A stretch of DNA of 35,404 bases from contig JAIYCE010000058.1 in assembly GCA_027488155.1 (NCBI GenBank), forward strand, positions 1 to 35,404, in the 5' to 3' direction. A program made the position numbers and the translations under genes. Positions 18,283-27,559 of this stretch are shown piece after piece. Below the pieces are notes generated by a model, which searched no databases, had not been told where the DNA came from, and worked only from the letters and a program-made list of their open reading frames with translations. Position 1 is the stretch's first letter. The number at the start of each line of letters is the position of its first letter. The stretch is from Hyphomicrobiales bacterium. Lineage in GTDB: Bacteria > Pseudomonadota > Alphaproteobacteria > Rhizobiales > Beijerinckiaceae.

Positions 18283-19158
18283 TTATTCTCCGCGCGATGG
18301 CTCGGTGCGATGATGCGCGTCGGCGTCGGCTTCGACGCTGTCGTTCACCGGATCCGCGCCGAATTCGTCACCTACCATCTCATCGATCATGGGCTCGTCG
18401 TCGATGGTCTCTTCGACAATCGCTGCGACCTCGCCGCCATCTTCGGCCATCAACGCCTCAACGGGGGCATTGACCTTTTCTTCGACGATGCTGGTCAGCA
18501 AATCATCCTCAAGCGGATCTTCATCCGACCGCAGCGTCGGATCGTCCGACGGCAACGGGACATGCATACCCGCCGGAATGCGGCCATCGAGGAAGCCAGC
18601 GCCCTTCAACTCGTCGAGACCCGGCAGATCGCCGATTGCGTTGAGACCGAAATGGACGAGGAATTGATCCGTCGTTCCGTAGGTCACGGGACGACCCGGC
18701 GCCTTGCGGCGGCCGCGCAGACGCACCCAGCCTGTTTCAAGCAATTGATCGAGCGTACCCTTATTGGTCGAAACGCCGCGAATGTCTTCGATTTCGGCAC
18801 GCGTCACCGGTTGGTGATAGGCGACGATGGCGAGCGTTTCGAGCGCCGCCTTTGAGAGCTTGCGCGGCTCTTCGCGCTCGCGCGACAAGAGATAGCCGAG
18901 ATCCTCGGCAGTGCGGAACATGAATTTTTCCGCGACCTGAACCAGCGTCACACCACGATGGGCATAGTCGCGTTGCAACTGCGCCACAACCTGATCGGCT
19001 TCGATGCCGTCGGGCATGCGCTGCTTGATCACGTCGAGACCGATCGGGTCTTTCGAGGCAAAGAAAAGCGCTTCCGCGATACGGCAGGCTTCGCTGAACA
19101 ATTGCGGGTCGAATGTGAACTCTTCGTTCATTTCGGTGGCTACCCGGAGCTGGCGCAT
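18283..19158 (-). CDS. scpB: Segregation and condensation protein ScpB
   Basis: ScpB, with ScpA and SMC, makes the bacterial condensin that compacts and segregates the chromosome. The 291-aa protein has two winged-helix units (about residues 18-190), including EALFFASKDPI, LSKAALETLAIVAYHQPVTRAEIEDIRGV and the GRPVTYGTTDQFLVHFGL block. The very acidic C-terminal tail (about 220-291), rich in Asp and Glu, is longer than in Firmicutes. ATG 19158 has AAGGAA 8 nt upstream, overlapping the scpA stop. An internal ATG at 19131 is possible but less well placed. Confidence 0.96.
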   Translation of the reverse strand: MRQLRVATEMNEEFTFDPQLFSEACRIAEALFFASKDPIGLDVIKQRMPDGIEADQVVAQLQRDYAHRGVTLVQVAEKFMFRTAEDLGYLLSREREEPRKLSKAALETLAIVAYHQPVTRAEIEDIRGVSTNKGTLDQLLETGWVRLRGRRKAPGRPVTYGTTDQFLVHFGLNAIGDLPGLDELKGAGFLDGRIPAGMHVPLPSDDPTLRSDEDPLEDDLLTSIVEEKVNAPVEALMAEDGGEVAAIVEETIDDEPMIDEMVGDEFGADPVNDSVEADADAHHRTEPSRGE

Positions 19159-19170
19159 TGTTCTGTTTCC

Positions 19171-20004
19171 TTATCCAGCGAGCGCAGACGGCTGTACCGC
19201 TGACGCCTCGGATTTATGCGTCTTCACATAGATCGGCGCGAAAGCACGGTCCTGGCGGACGTCGAGCATACCTTCACGCACCATTTCAAGCGTCGCCGAA
19301 AACGCTGACGCGCGCACAGTACGACGCATCGACGGCTCGACGATGTATTCGAAAAGGAACGAATCGAGCGGTTCCCAATCCGGGATATTGCCGACGATGC
19401 GCGCCAGCGCTTCGCGCGCTTCAATCAGCGACCAGGAGAAGCGCTTTTTCAGCGTCACCCTACTAAGCACCGATTTCTGCCGCTGGCGTGAATAGGCTTC
19501 GAGCAATTCATAAAGCGTCGCTTCCCATTGCGGCCGGTCGATGATCCGCATGGGCTCGGGTGCGCCACGCGCAAACACATCGCGACCAAGCTGATGCAAT
19601 TCGTGCATCTTCTTCGACGCTTCGCGCATCGCTTCGAGACGGCGGAGTTTGAACGCGAGTGCAGTGGCAAGCTCGGCGGCTGAGGGACCTTCCTCATCCT
19701 TATGTTGCTGCGGCAACAAGAGGCGCGACTTGAGATAGGCCAGCCATGCCGCCATCACGAGATAATCAGCAGCGAGTTCAAGCCGGAACTTCCGCGCTTC
19801 CTCAATGAAGACGAGATATTGCTCAGCGAGTGCGAGCACCGAAATCTTTGCGAGATCGACCTTCTGGCGGCGCGCAAGCTCAAGCAAAAGGTCGAGCGGG
19901 CCGGCAAAGCCGTCCACATCGACGATCAAAGCAGGCTCGGTATCGCCGCGGTCGATCGCGTCGGGATCGTCGAACTGCAATTCTTTGGCTGAGCCTTGCG
20001 CCAC
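19171..20004 (-). CDS. scpA: Segregation and condensation protein ScpA
   Basis: ScpA is the kleisin subunit bridging SMC heads. The 277-aa protein has the N-terminal kleisin signature VDGFAGPLDLLLELARRQKV, then ISVLALAEQYLVFIEEA and the DYLVMAAWLAYLKSRLLLPQ helix. The C-terminal winged helix ends with the FSATLEMVREGMLDVRQD region. The start is a GTG (20004) with AGGAG 9 nt upstream. The stop overlaps the scpB Shine-Dalgarno. It lies downstream of nagZ with a 46-nt gap. Confidence 0.96.
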   Translation of the reverse strand: MAQGSAKELQFDDPDAIDRGDTEPALIVDVDGFAGPLDLLLELARRQKVDLAKISVLALAEQYLVFIEEARKFRLELAADYLVMAAWLAYLKSRLLLPQQHKDEEGPSAAELATALAFKLRRLEAMREASKKMHELHQLGRDVFARGAPEPMRIIDRPQWEATLYELLEAYSRQRQKSVLSRVTLKKRFSWSLIEAREALARIVGNIPDWEPLDSFLFEYIVEPSMRRTVRASAFSATLEMVREGMLDVRQDRAFAPIYVKTHKSEASAVQPSALAG

Positions 20005-20050
20005 GCGGGCCTACTCCTGTTGATTCTCGTTAACTTTCTACGGCGCGGCG

Positions 20051-21073
20051 CTAGGCCGCAAGGTGTCCGGCGAGAATGGCTGTGAACCGTTCGCGGGCTT
20101 CCACAGCATTGAACGGCTCGGGGCGGTGTCGAAGCCGTGTCAGCGCTGCCTCGGCCCGTCTTTTGGCTTTGCCCCCCAAAAGCGGTGCCCCGGTGGCGAC
20201 GGCTTCCATCTCGTCCATCACCCCATTGCAGTGCAAAACCATATCACATCCCGCAGCAATCGCCTTCTCGGCCCGGGCGCGGAAATCGCCGCCCAAGGCC
20301 TTCATCGACAAATCGTCCGTCATGAGCAGCCCATCGAACCCGATGGTCTTCCGGATGGTTTGGGAGATCACCTTCTTAGACCATGTGCCCGGCGCGGCCT
20401 TATCAATGCCGGTGAAGACAACATGGGCCGTCATCGCCATCGGCATGTCGGCATTGACTGCAAAAGGCAGGAAATCGCGGGCGAGATCGGCTTTCTTGGC
20501 GTCCACAATCGGTAATTCCTCATGGGAATCGGCCTTGGCCCGGCCATGCCCGGGAATATGCTTGATGACGGGCAGAACGCCTCCGGCCATCAGGCCCTCG
20601 GCGGCAGCCCGGCCCAGCACGGCAATCGTCTCGGGGTCGTTGCCATAGGCGCGGTCACCGATAATGCCATGGGAACCCGGCGCGGGCACGTCGAGCACCG
20701 GCACGCAATCGACATTGATGCCTATCGCGAGAAGATCGTGAGCAATCAACCGCGCACCAAGGCGGACAATCTCGCGTGCCGCCTCGGGATCATTGCCGCG
20801 CGCCTGAACAAAGGTCTTAGCCGCCGGATAACGTGGCCAATGCGGCGGCCCGAGCCGCTGCACACGCCCACCCTCCTGATCGACCAGCACCGGGAGATTG
20901 TCGCGCCCCGTCAGGTCGCGCAGACTGTCGGTCAAGGCTCGGACCTGCTCTGGATTGTCGACATTGCGGCGAAACAGAATGAAGCCCCAAGGCTGCGCAT
21001 CACGAAAAAAGCCCCGCTCCAAATCGGTGAGAGCAAAGCCTGAAAGTCCGGCGATGAAAGCGCGCTGTGCCAT
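20051..21073 (-). CDS. nagZ: Beta-N-acetylhexosaminidase NagZ (GH3)
   Basis: NagZ removes terminal GlcNAc from muropeptides in the cytoplasm during peptidoglycan recycling. Its 1,6-anhydroMurNAc-peptide products induce AmpC where AmpR exists. The 340-aa protein has VLVDQEGGRVQRLG, the catalytic loop KHIPGHGRAKADSHEELPIV with its His/Asp dyad, and the nucleophile region LMTDDLSMKALGG. There is no signal peptide, in keeping with cytoplasmic action. It lies between the SPOR-domain gene and scpA. Confidence 0.96.
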   Translation of the reverse strand: MAQRAFIAGLSGFALTDLERGFFRDAQPWGFILFRRNVDNPEQVRALTDSLRDLTGRDNLPVLVDQEGGRVQRLGPPHWPRYPAAKTFVQARGNDPEAAREIVRLGARLIAHDLLAIGINVDCVPVLDVPAPGSHGIIGDRAYGNDPETIAVLGRAAAEGLMAGGVLPVIKHIPGHGRAKADSHEELPIVDAKKADLARDFLPFAVNADMPMAMTAHVVFTGIDKAAPGTWSKKVISQTIRKTIGFDGLLMTDDLSMKALGGDFRARAEKAIAAGCDMVLHCNGVMDEMEAVATGAPLLGGKAKRRAEAALTRLRHRPEPFNAVEARERFTAILAGHLAA

Positions 21074-21153
21074 ACCCCGGACTTATCGTCCGAGTGCCGG
21101 AAGGGTCAACGAAACCCGCCCATTTCGCTGGGGATGGTCAACCTTAGGAGACG

Positions 21154-22959
21154 TTAGTTCTTCGCGACGAAGCAAGATCCTTGCGCGCTCTTGATGCGAT
21201 TGCACATCGTGTTAGCGCTTTCACGATCGAGCCCCGTGACACGAATGCGATAAAGCGTCTTGCCGTTGACTTCGGCGCGGATGATGTCGGGCTCTTGGCC
21301 GGCAAGGGCATCGCCGTATCGCTGAACAAGGCGCGTGGCAAGCGAACGGGCTTCCTGCTCGGTTGGGGGAGCCGCCAATTGAACGGCGAAATCGCCCGTG
21401 CCGACCGACGCCGTTTGTTGCGGGGCCGGAGCCGAGGCCGGGGCCGCGGACATAGCAGGAGCGAGAACGGGTGGGGCCGAGGCCGGAGCCGGAGCCGGCC
21501 TTACAGCGGCAGTTGCCGGTTCGACCGCAGCCACGGCAGCCGTAGCCGGGCGGCGCGGCGGCAACGGCGTGCCTGCGGGCGCGGCCTGAGGCGATGCCTC
21601 GGCAGCCGCGGGCATCGCAGCTGGCGCGGGCGCTGGCGATGCAGGCACGATAGCAGGCGGCGGCGCACCGGTGATAGGCGGCGCGGCAGCTGCTGGTGGC
21701 AAAGTCTGTGTCGGAACAGGCGATGACGGCATCACACTTTGTGGCGCAGACATCGCAGGTGGCTTCACCGGCTCGGTGCCATCGATCACGGTTCCGTCTG
21801 GGCGAACCAGAACGGTACGAACCTTCTTCGGCTCGCCTAAGGACGCAACGCCAGGCGCAGCGGGAGCCATCGGCGGCGGTGTCTGCTGCGCCGTTTGGGC
21901 ACCATTGGCCTGACGCGGAACGGTTGAAACAGGCGGCGGCGGCCCGGGTGGCACGGTCGCCGCAGACCCACCATTTGGCAAGATAACGCGCGGCTGAGTT
22001 GGCTTCGCGGCCTGGCTGACGTCGATCGGTTGTTCTTCACTCGTCACGACCTTGCTGGGTCCGGCCGGACCCGCCGGCTTCTTCGACCCAGCAAAAATCT
22101 CCTGATTGGCGTTCGGCACTTCCATGCCACCAGGGTTTTGCGGCGCAACCTTATTGGGCTCACCCGAAGCTTTGATCAGCGGTGGCGTCCGCGGTCCGCC
22201 GCCCACGGGCAACCCATCGCTGCCGCGCCAAATGAAAACGCCACCAATGCCAATCGCAGCGAGGCTCACAAGCGCCACCGCGAGCTTCAAACCGGTGCGC
22301 GAGCGCGCCTTCGGCTCTTCCTCAAGAAAAGCGGCATCATGCGGCGGCAACTGACCTTCCGGCGCATAGATCGGTTCCGCCTCGGCCGCCACACCATAGA
22401 GCGGCGCTTGCGGATAGGCCGCAGCCGATTCGGCTGGCTTGTTCTGTTCTGCAAAATCGAGCAGGGACGGTTCAGGCTGCGTTGGCACAGGCTCAGGCTC
22501 AACGCGACGCGGCGGCGGCGCGAAGCTAGACGGCGGCGCCTTCACCGGTGGATCCATCCTTAACAAGGCTTCAAGCGCATCGACCGCTGACATAGCAGGT
22601 GCCGGATGGGGAGCCTGCATGGAAGCTCCGGCGCTTGGGCGCTGCGTCGACCAATCGCTGCCGCTCTGCGCGATACGCGCAAGCTCAGCCAAAGGATCGT
22701 AGTCTGAAGGGCGGCCGGCAACCTTCCCAGGCACTGGAGCGGGGCGAGCCTCAAGCTCAGCCTCAACCTCGCTAAAGCTCTCATTCTCAGGCAGCTTCGC
22801 TGCGAAAACCGGCTTTACCGCAAAGGGTGTCTCTATTGCGGGGGACGCCGGTTCGGGGGGCAATGGACGGGGCGCAGCTTTAGGCTGGGCCACGGCGCGC
22901 AATTGCCGTTCAAGATCGTCAAGATCGATCGCCGGACGCTGCCTGTTGCCGTCACTCAT
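21154..22959 (-). CDS. SPOR-domain membrane protein with long Pro/Ala-rich linker
   Basis: This 601-aa bitopic protein has a cytoplasmic low-complexity N-terminus (1-225) beginning with a short charged helix (LDDLERQLRAVAQPK), and one membrane helix (about 227-245, TGLKLAVALVSLAAIGIGGV). A periplasmic Pro/Ala/Val-rich linker of nearly 270 residues leads to a C-terminal SPOR domain (about 525-601, GDFAVQLAAPPTEQEA to RIKSAQGSCFVAKN). SPOR domains bind denuded glycan strands at the division septum, so a division or envelope role is likely. The low-complexity parts prevent closer naming. It is 80 nt downstream of argS and 80 nt upstream of nagZ. Confidence 0.9.
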   Translation of the reverse strand: MSDGNRQRPAIDLDDLERQLRAVAQPKAAPRPLPPEPASPAIETPFAVKPVFAAKLPENESFSEVEAELEARPAPVPGKVAGRPSDYDPLAELARIAQSGSDWSTQRPSAGASMQAPHPAPAMSAVDALEALLRMDPPVKAPPSSFAPPPRRVEPEPVPTQPEPSLLDFAEQNKPAESAAAYPQAPLYGVAAEAEPIYAPEGQLPPHDAAFLEEEPKARSRTGLKLAVALVSLAAIGIGGVFIWRGSDGLPVGGGPRTPPLIKASGEPNKVAPQNPGGMEVPNANQEIFAGSKKPAGPAGPSKVVTSEEQPIDVSQAAKPTQPRVILPNGGSAATVPPGPPPPVSTVPRQANGAQTAQQTPPPMAPAAPGVASLGEPKKVRTVLVRPDGTVIDGTEPVKPPAMSAPQSVMPSSPVPTQTLPPAAAAPPITGAPPPAIVPASPAPAPAAMPAAAEASPQAAPAGTPLPPRRPATAAVAAVEPATAAVRPAPAPASAPPVLAPAMSAAPASAPAPQQTASVGTGDFAVQLAAPPTEQEARSLATRLVQRYGDALAGQEPDIIRAEVNGKTLYRIRVTGLDRESANTMCNRIKSAQGSCFVAKN

Positions 22960-23039
22960 CAGTAAACCTTGACCCTTCGCCCGGCTTCACCGCGCTGCGA
23001 CTGTCATGCCGGAAAACAAAGATTCGCTCCACCTGCGAA

Positions 23040-24794
23040 TTAGCGCATCTCGTCAGGTGCGGAAACACCGAGCAGAGCGAGACCGACAGCAATCACGCCC
23101 GCAACGCCCTGAACGAGCGCCATACGCGACGTGGTCAACTCTCGGTCGTTTTCCATAACAAACCGTAAATGCGGCGCTTCTTTGCCTTTGTTCCACAAAG
23201 CGTGCAAATCGCTTGCCAGTTCATAAAGATAAAAAGCGATGCGGTGCGGCTCATGCGCCTGCGCGGCAGCATCCACAATGCGTGGGAACTGACTGATCCG
23301 CCTGAGAATATCCTGTTCCGCCGGATCGGTAAGGCGCGCAAGATCCGCATCGGCAAGGGTCGCACTGGCCAGATCGAGATCGGGGAATGCCGCCAAAGCC
23401 TGACGCTTCACAGATTGGCCGCGCGCATGCGCGTATTGGACATAAAAGACAGCATTGTCCTTCGATTGCTCGATAACCTTTGCGAGGTCGAAGTCGAGCG
23501 TTGCATCGTTCTTCCGGAACAGCATCATAAAGCGAACGGCATCGCTGCCGACTTCATCCACCACTTCACGCAGCGTGACGAAATCACCGGCACGCTTGGA
23601 CATTTTCACCGGCTCGCCATTCCGCAACAGACGGACCAGCTGGCAGAGTTTGCAATCCAGCTCGCCCCTGCCGCCCGTGACGGCCGCCACCGCGGCCTTC
23701 ATGCGCTTTACATAACCGCCATGGTCGGCCCCGAGCACATCGATCAGCACCGACGAGCCCCGATTATACTTGTCGGCATGATAGGCGATGTCGGATGCGA
23801 AATAGGTATAGGATCCGTCCGATTTCAAAAGTGGACGATCGACATCATCGCCATAAGCGGTCGAACGAAACAGCGTTTGCTCGCGGTCTTCCCAATCTTC
23901 GATCGGCGCGCCTTTGGGCGGGGCGAGACGACCGACATAGACGAGATCGCGCGCAGTGAGATCGGCAATCGTGGTGGCGATGATGTCGGTCGGCTTCTGT
24001 AACGAACGTTCGGAGAAAAACACTTCATGCCGGATGTTGAGCTGGGCGAGATCCGTCCGGATCATGTCCATCATCATCGAGATGGCGGTATCGCGGACAA
24101 GCGGCAGCCATTCGGCTTCCGGTTTATCGATCAGCGCGTTGCCAACTTCCTTGGCAAGCGCGGCACCGACCGGCTTGAGATAATCCCCCGGATAAAGCCC
24201 CTCCGGAATGGCGATGGTTTCTCCGAGCGCCTCGCGATAGCGCAGATGGGCGGACCGGGCGAGCACATCGACCTGCGCTCCGGCATCGTTGATATAATAT
24301 TCGCGGGTCACGTCGTAACCGGCGGCTTCCAGCAGATTGGCCAGCGCATCGCCGAACACCGCGCCGCGGCCATGGCCGACATGCATCGGCCCGGTCGGAT
24401 TGGCCGACACATATTCGACATTCACCTTGATGCCTTTGCCGCGGTCCGAGTGACCAAACGTTTCACCCTGACGGAGTGCAGCGCGCAGCACACCGGCAAA
24501 GAGAGACGGATCGAGCCGAACATTGATAAAGCCCGGACCGGCAACCGAGACTTCGGTGACGCCCGGTTCCTTGTCGAGCTCTGCGACGAGAAGATCCGCC
24601 AGCGCGCGCGGGTTCATCTTCGCGTCTTTGGAGAGAACCATCGCGGCATTAGTGGCGAGATCGCCATGGGACGGATCGCGCGGCGGTTCGACCACGACCT
24701 TTCCGGCATCGAGACCGTCCGGCAGACGGCCTTCCACCGTCAAACGGGCGAGAATGGCCGCGAGGCGGCGCTGGAAATCGTCAAAAAGGTTCAT
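23040..24794 (-). CDS. argS: Arginyl-tRNA synthetase
   Basis: ArgRS charges tRNA-Arg. The 584-aa class I enzyme has the N-terminal additional domain ([20 protein letters not shown]), the HIGH motif variant HVGHGRG after [19 protein letters not shown], and a KMSK motif in [14 protein letters not shown]. The C-terminal anticodon-binding helical domain has [12 protein letters not shown] and ends near DEMR. Length is typical for alphaproteobacteria. It is 51 nt downstream of dgt and upstream of the SPOR gene on the same strand. Confidence 0.98.
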   Translation of the reverse strand: MNLFDDFQRRLAAILARLTVEGRLPDGLDAGKVVVEPPRDPSHGDLATNAAMVLSKDAKMNPRALADLLVAELDKEPGVTEVSVAGPGFINVRLDPSLFAGVLRAALRQGETFGHSDRGKGIKVNVEYVSANPTGPMHVGHGRGAVFGDALANLLEAAGYDVTREYYINDAGAQVDVLARSAHLRYREALGETIAIPEGLYPGDYLKPVGAALAKEVGNALIDKPEAEWLPLVRDTAISMMMDMIRTDLAQLNIRHEVFFSERSLQKPTDIIATTIADLTARDLVYVGRLAPPKGAPIEDWEDREQTLFRSTAYGDDVDRPLLKSDGSYTYFASDIAYHADKYNRGSSVLIDVLGADHGGYVKRMKAAVAAVTGGRGELDCKLCQLVRLLRNGEPVKMSKRAGDFVTLREVVDEVGSDAVRFMMLFRKNDATLDFDLAKVIEQSKDNAVFYVQYAHARGQSVKRQALAAFPDLDLASATLADADLARLTDPAEQDILRRISQFPRIVDAAAQAHEPHRIAFYLYELASDLHALWNKGKEAPHLRFVMENDRELTTSRMALVQGVAGVIAVGLALLGVSAPDEMR

Positions 24795-24845
24795 GGGGAC
24801 TTCTACCGCAAAAGAGGCCGCAAGGCCCCGGAAACTCCCGCGCGC

Positions 24846-26051
24846 CTATCGCAATTCGGGGGTCACGTCAAACAAACGACGATGCTCGTCGCGCGCGAAA
24901 CGGTCGGTCATGCCGGCCATGTAATCGGCGACCCGACGGGCGCGTTTCTCTTCGCTCACCCTCTCAAGCCCCTCATGCCATTCATGCGGCATCAGCCCGG
25001 GCTCTTTGAAAAACCGGCTGAACAGGTCGCGCATGATCGCATCCGCCTGCTGGCGGATCCGAACCACAGAGGGTGCGCGGTACATGTTGGGGAACAGAAA
25101 TGCTTTGATGGCGCGATCGGCCTCCGCCATCGCGGGTGAAAACGCCACCAGCGTGTGCCCGCACAAGCGCACATCGTCCGCGCTCTGGTGCTGGAGTTCG
25201 CCAATGTTACGGCCGCTCTCGGCGATGGCATCCTCGACAAAACGGGTGATCACCCGCCGTCCGAGTTCATGGATGGCTCGGCTGGTCTCAAGCCCCGGCC
25301 AAAGCGCGAAAATCTCCTCGAGAAGTCCGGCCAGAAACGGCACAGCCCGCAGATCCTCAAGCGTGAACAGCCCGGCACGCAGTCCGTCATCGAGATCGTG
25401 GGCGTCATAGGCAATGTCGTCAGCGAGCGCAGCCGCCTGGGCCTCGAGTGAAGCATGGCTCCACAGCCACAGATCATATCCCGCATTGAAATCGAGGATC
25501 GCCCGCGGGACCGGCTTACCGGCATATTTGCCAACGCCCTGCCCCTGCCTGTCCATCATCGGGCCATTGTGCTTCACAAGGCCTTCGAGCGTCTCCCAAG
25601 TCAGATTGAGCCCGTCGAAGGCCGCATAGCGCCGCTCGAGCGCGGTGACGATCCTCAGCGCCTGAGCATTGTGGTCAAAACCGCCCCAAGGCCGCATCAA
25701 CTCATCGAGCGTATCTTCGCCTGTATGGCCGAAAGGCGTGTGGCCGAGATCATGCGACAGAGCCAGAGCCTCAGCGAGATCGTCGTCAAGCCTCAGCGCA
25801 CGGGCCAACGCGCGTGCAATCTGAGCGACTTCGATCGTGTGGGTCAGCCGCGTGCGGTAATGGTCGCCCTCATGGAAGACGAAGACTTGGGTCTTGTGCT
25901 TGAGGCGACGGAAGGCGGTGGAATGGATGATCCTGTCGCGGTCGCGCTGGAAGGGGCTACGCGTGGGGGACGCATCCTCCGGCACAAGGCGGCCCCGGCT
26001 CGCCCATGGATCGGCAGCAAAGATCGCCCTACCCTCGTTCGAACCGCTCAC
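24846..26051 (-). CDS. dgt: dGTPase-like HD-domain deoxynucleotide triphosphohydrolase
   Basis: This 401-aa HD-superfamily protein of the dGTPase-like type-2 group hydrolyses dNTPs to the deoxynucleoside and triphosphate. Motifs seen are [20 protein letters not shown], the metal ligands His71 in [13 protein letters not shown] and His100-Asp101 in [11 protein letters not shown], and a later Asp in [14 protein letters not shown]. The start is a GTG at 26051 just before the family's conserved N-terminus; no strong Shine-Dalgarno is present. It heads the long minus-strand array and is divergent from erpA. Substrate preference cannot be told from sequence. Confidence 0.94.
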   Translation of the reverse strand: MSGSNEGRAIFAADPWASRGRLVPEDASPTRSPFQRDRDRIIHSTAFRRLKHKTQVFVFHEGDHYRTRLTHTIEVAQIARALARALRLDDDLAEALALSHDLGHTPFGHTGEDTLDELMRPWGGFDHNAQALRIVTALERRYAAFDGLNLTWETLEGLVKHNGPMMDRQGQGVGKYAGKPVPRAILDFNAGYDLWLWSHASLEAQAAALADDIAYDAHDLDDGLRAGLFTLEDLRAVPFLAGLLEEIFALWPGLETSRAIHELGRRVITRFVEDAIAESGRNIGELQHQSADDVRLCGHTLVAFSPAMAEADRAIKAFLFPNMYRAPSVVRIRQQADAIMRDLFSRFFKEPGLMPHEWHEGLERVSEEKRARRVADYMAGMTDRFARDEHRRLFDVTPELR

Positions 26052-26066
26052 CTTCGACCCCGCCGG

Positions 26067-26095
26067 TTGAAGTCATCCCTCTGCGCACTTACGTT
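26067..26095 (+). promoter_or_regulatory. Possible sigma-70-type promoter for erpA
   Basis: TTGAAG and TACGTT are separated by 17 bp in the 96-bp divergent gap between dgt and erpA, 53 nt before the erpA ATG. The -10 is a weak match, and other placements are possible. Confidence 0.3.
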
Positions 26096-26147
26096 CGGTT
26101 CACGCTGCGGCGCAACCCCTCCCGCGCACGCCAAGGAATGAATTGCC

Positions 26148-26474
26148 ATGTCGAATGTGACAGTGACCGAAAACGCCGCCCGCCGCATCGCCTCCATCGT
26201 GGCGAAGGAGGTGCCCGGAACCTTTTTGCGCGTCTCTGTCTCGGGCGGTGGATGCTCAGGTTTCCAATATCATTTCGACCTCGCCCAGACCGGCGAGCCG
26301 GATGACATCGTGATCGAACGCGATGGGGTGAAGGTTGCCGTCGATTCCGTCTCGCTTCCTTTTCTCGAAGGCGCGACGCTCGACTTCGTGGACGATCTGA
26401 TGGGACAATCCTTCCGCGTCGACAATCCGAACGCAACCGCTTCATGCGGCTGCGGCACGTCCTTCTCGCTCTGA
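26148..26474 (+). CDS. erpA: Iron-sulfur cluster insertion protein ErpA (A-type carrier)
   Basis: A-type carriers receive Fe-S clusters from the scaffold and hand them to target enzymes. The 108-aa protein has all three cluster-binding cysteines: Cys36 in SGGGCSGFQY, and Cys100 and Cys102 in SCGCGTSFSL. The lack of a neighbouring isc or suf gene, and the ASCGCGTSF ending, favour ErpA over IscA or SufA, but the split is fine. AAGGA lies 10 nt before the ATG. A PfkB kinase gene begins 9 nt after the stop. Confidence 0.95.
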   Translation: MSNVTVTENAARRIASIVAKEVPGTFLRVSVSGGGCSGFQYHFDLAQTGEPDDIVIERDGVKVAVDSVSLPFLEGATLDFVDDLMGQSFRVDNPNATASCGCGTSFSL

Positions 26475-26483
26475 ACAGGCATC

Positions 26484-27377
26484 ATGGACGCGCTTTTCAT
26501 CGGCCAAACCTATATCGACATCACCTTCGTGACCGATCGCATACCGACGGGCGATGAAAAGACTGTCGCCGAGGATTACGCCGTCTCCTTCGGCGGTAAT
26601 GCCGTCACAGCCGCTTTTTGCTGTGCCAAGCTCGGTACCGTTCCCGATCTTCTGACATCGCTGGCCGATGATTGGCTCGGACGCATGTTCCTCGACATGG
26701 CCGCGAAATATCAAATTCCCGTTCATGGGCGGAAGGTGAAGGAAAGTTCCCTCTCCTTCGTTTTGCCCAACGGGACCAAACGCGCGATCATCCGCTGCCG
26801 CGACGATCATTATTTGCATCCGTTTCCCAATTTGAACATCGACGGATGCCGCGCCTTGCATCTGGATGGCCACCAAGCGGATGCGGCGATTCATTATGCA
26901 AAACTTTGCCGCGAGCAGCGCATTCTTACATCTCTCGATGGCGGCGGCATGCGTGAGAACACGCTCGACCTCTTGAATTTTATCGATGTTGCCATTTGCG
27001 CCGAACGCCTTGCCGAACAATTAAATGTCACGCCGCGCGGCCTGCTTGATGTGTTGAAGCAGAAGGGCTGCAAGATCGGCGGCGTGACCATGGGCGAAAA
27101 AGGCATGATCTGGTACGACGAAAGCGGAACCGTGCGCGAACAACCCATCCTGTCCGTGCCGCGCACCGCCATTATCGACACCAGCGGTGCCGGTGATGTT
27201 TTTCACGGCGCGTATATCAATGCCTATTTGCGCAACCCTGCCGGCACATGGGACGAGCATTTTACATTTGCGCGCGCCGCCTCCACCTACAAGATCCAAC
27301 ATCTCGGCAATGAAGCTGGCCTGCCGACGCTTGCAGACATCGAAGCTATTTTACGCATCTACAAAGTTGTGGCGTAA
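26484..27377 (+). CDS. PfkB-family carbohydrate/nucleoside kinase, substrate unknown
   Basis: This 297-aa ribokinase-fold kinase has signature 1 around SFGGNAVTAAFCCAKLG (residues about 35-51) and signature 2 DTSGAGDVFHGAY, with the catalytic base Asp near 238. The anion-hole GAGD is intact, so it should be active. The phosphorylated substrate (a sugar, sugar acid or nucleoside) cannot be named from sequence. It starts 9 nt after erpA and is probably cotranscribed with it, an unexplained pairing. No other sugar-metabolism gene is adjacent except maeB, which is convergent. Confidence 0.9.
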   Translation: MDALFIGQTYIDITFVTDRIPTGDEKTVAEDYAVSFGGNAVTAAFCCAKLGTVPDLLTSLADDWLGRMFLDMAAKYQIPVHGRKVKESSLSFVLPNGTKRAIIRCRDDHYLHPFPNLNIDGCRALHLDGHQADAAIHYAKLCREQRILTSLDGGGMRENTLDLLNFIDVAICAERLAEQLNVTPRGLLDVLKQKGCKIGGVTMGEKGMIWYDESGTVREQPILSVPRTAIIDTSGAGDVFHGAYINAYLRNPAGTWDEHFTFARAASTYKIQHLGNEAGLPTLADIEAILRIYKVVA

Positions 27378-27399
27378 CCGAATTCGTCAAGATAAAGCT

Positions 27400-27469
27400 C
27401 GTCATTGCGGGGAAAGAAAGCGACGAAGCAATCCATATCGGACGTGGAGCGCATTGCAAAATGGATTGC
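27400..27469. repeat. Degenerate palindromic dispersed element (Hyphomicrobiales type)
   Basis: The segment begins CGTCATTGCGGGG and continues GCGACGAAGCAATCCAT (27420-27436); ATGGATTGC (27461-27469) is the exact reverse complement of GCAATCCAT (27428-27436). The pattern resembles the very common intergenic palindrome of Bradyrhizobium and relatives (CGTCATTGCGAGGAGCGAAGCGACGAAGCAATCC, written here in pieces: CGTCATTGCGAGGAGC, then GAAGCGACGAAGCAATCC). Resemblance is from memory, not a search. It lies in the pfkB-maeB convergent gap. Confidence 0.65.
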
Positions 27470-27490
27470 CGCCGCAGCCTCATGGCCTCC

Positions 27491-27521
27491 TAAAAATAAA
27501 AATAATGCGGGTTTCCGCGCA
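27491..27521 (-). terminator. Probable rho-independent terminator of maeB
   Basis: On the minus strand TGCG-C-GG-AAA-CC-CGCA (27521-27506) forms a six-pair stem with one bulge, followed by TTATTTTTATTTTTA. It lies 39 nt past the maeB stop, after repeat copy 3. Confidence 0.6.
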
Positions 27522-27528
27522 CAGCGCC

Positions 27529-27554
27529 AAAGGCCGAATGGCCGCCCGAGCCTT
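27529..27554 (+). repeat. Dispersed intergenic repeat, copy 3 (26 nt)
   Basis: These 26 nt are identical to 3783-3808. The copy lies 5 nt past the maeB stop and upstream of that gene's terminator, in the 3' UTR on the minus strand. Its termini AAAGGC and GCCTTT (27529-27534, 27550-27555) can pair into a 6-bp stem. Confidence 0.85.
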
Positions 27555-27559
27555 TAGGT

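Noticed and set aside
24027-25139. Plus-strand open frame opposite argS and dgt (370 codons)
   Set aside because: Composition is that of an antisense shadow and no family motif was seen; both genes on the other strand are clear.
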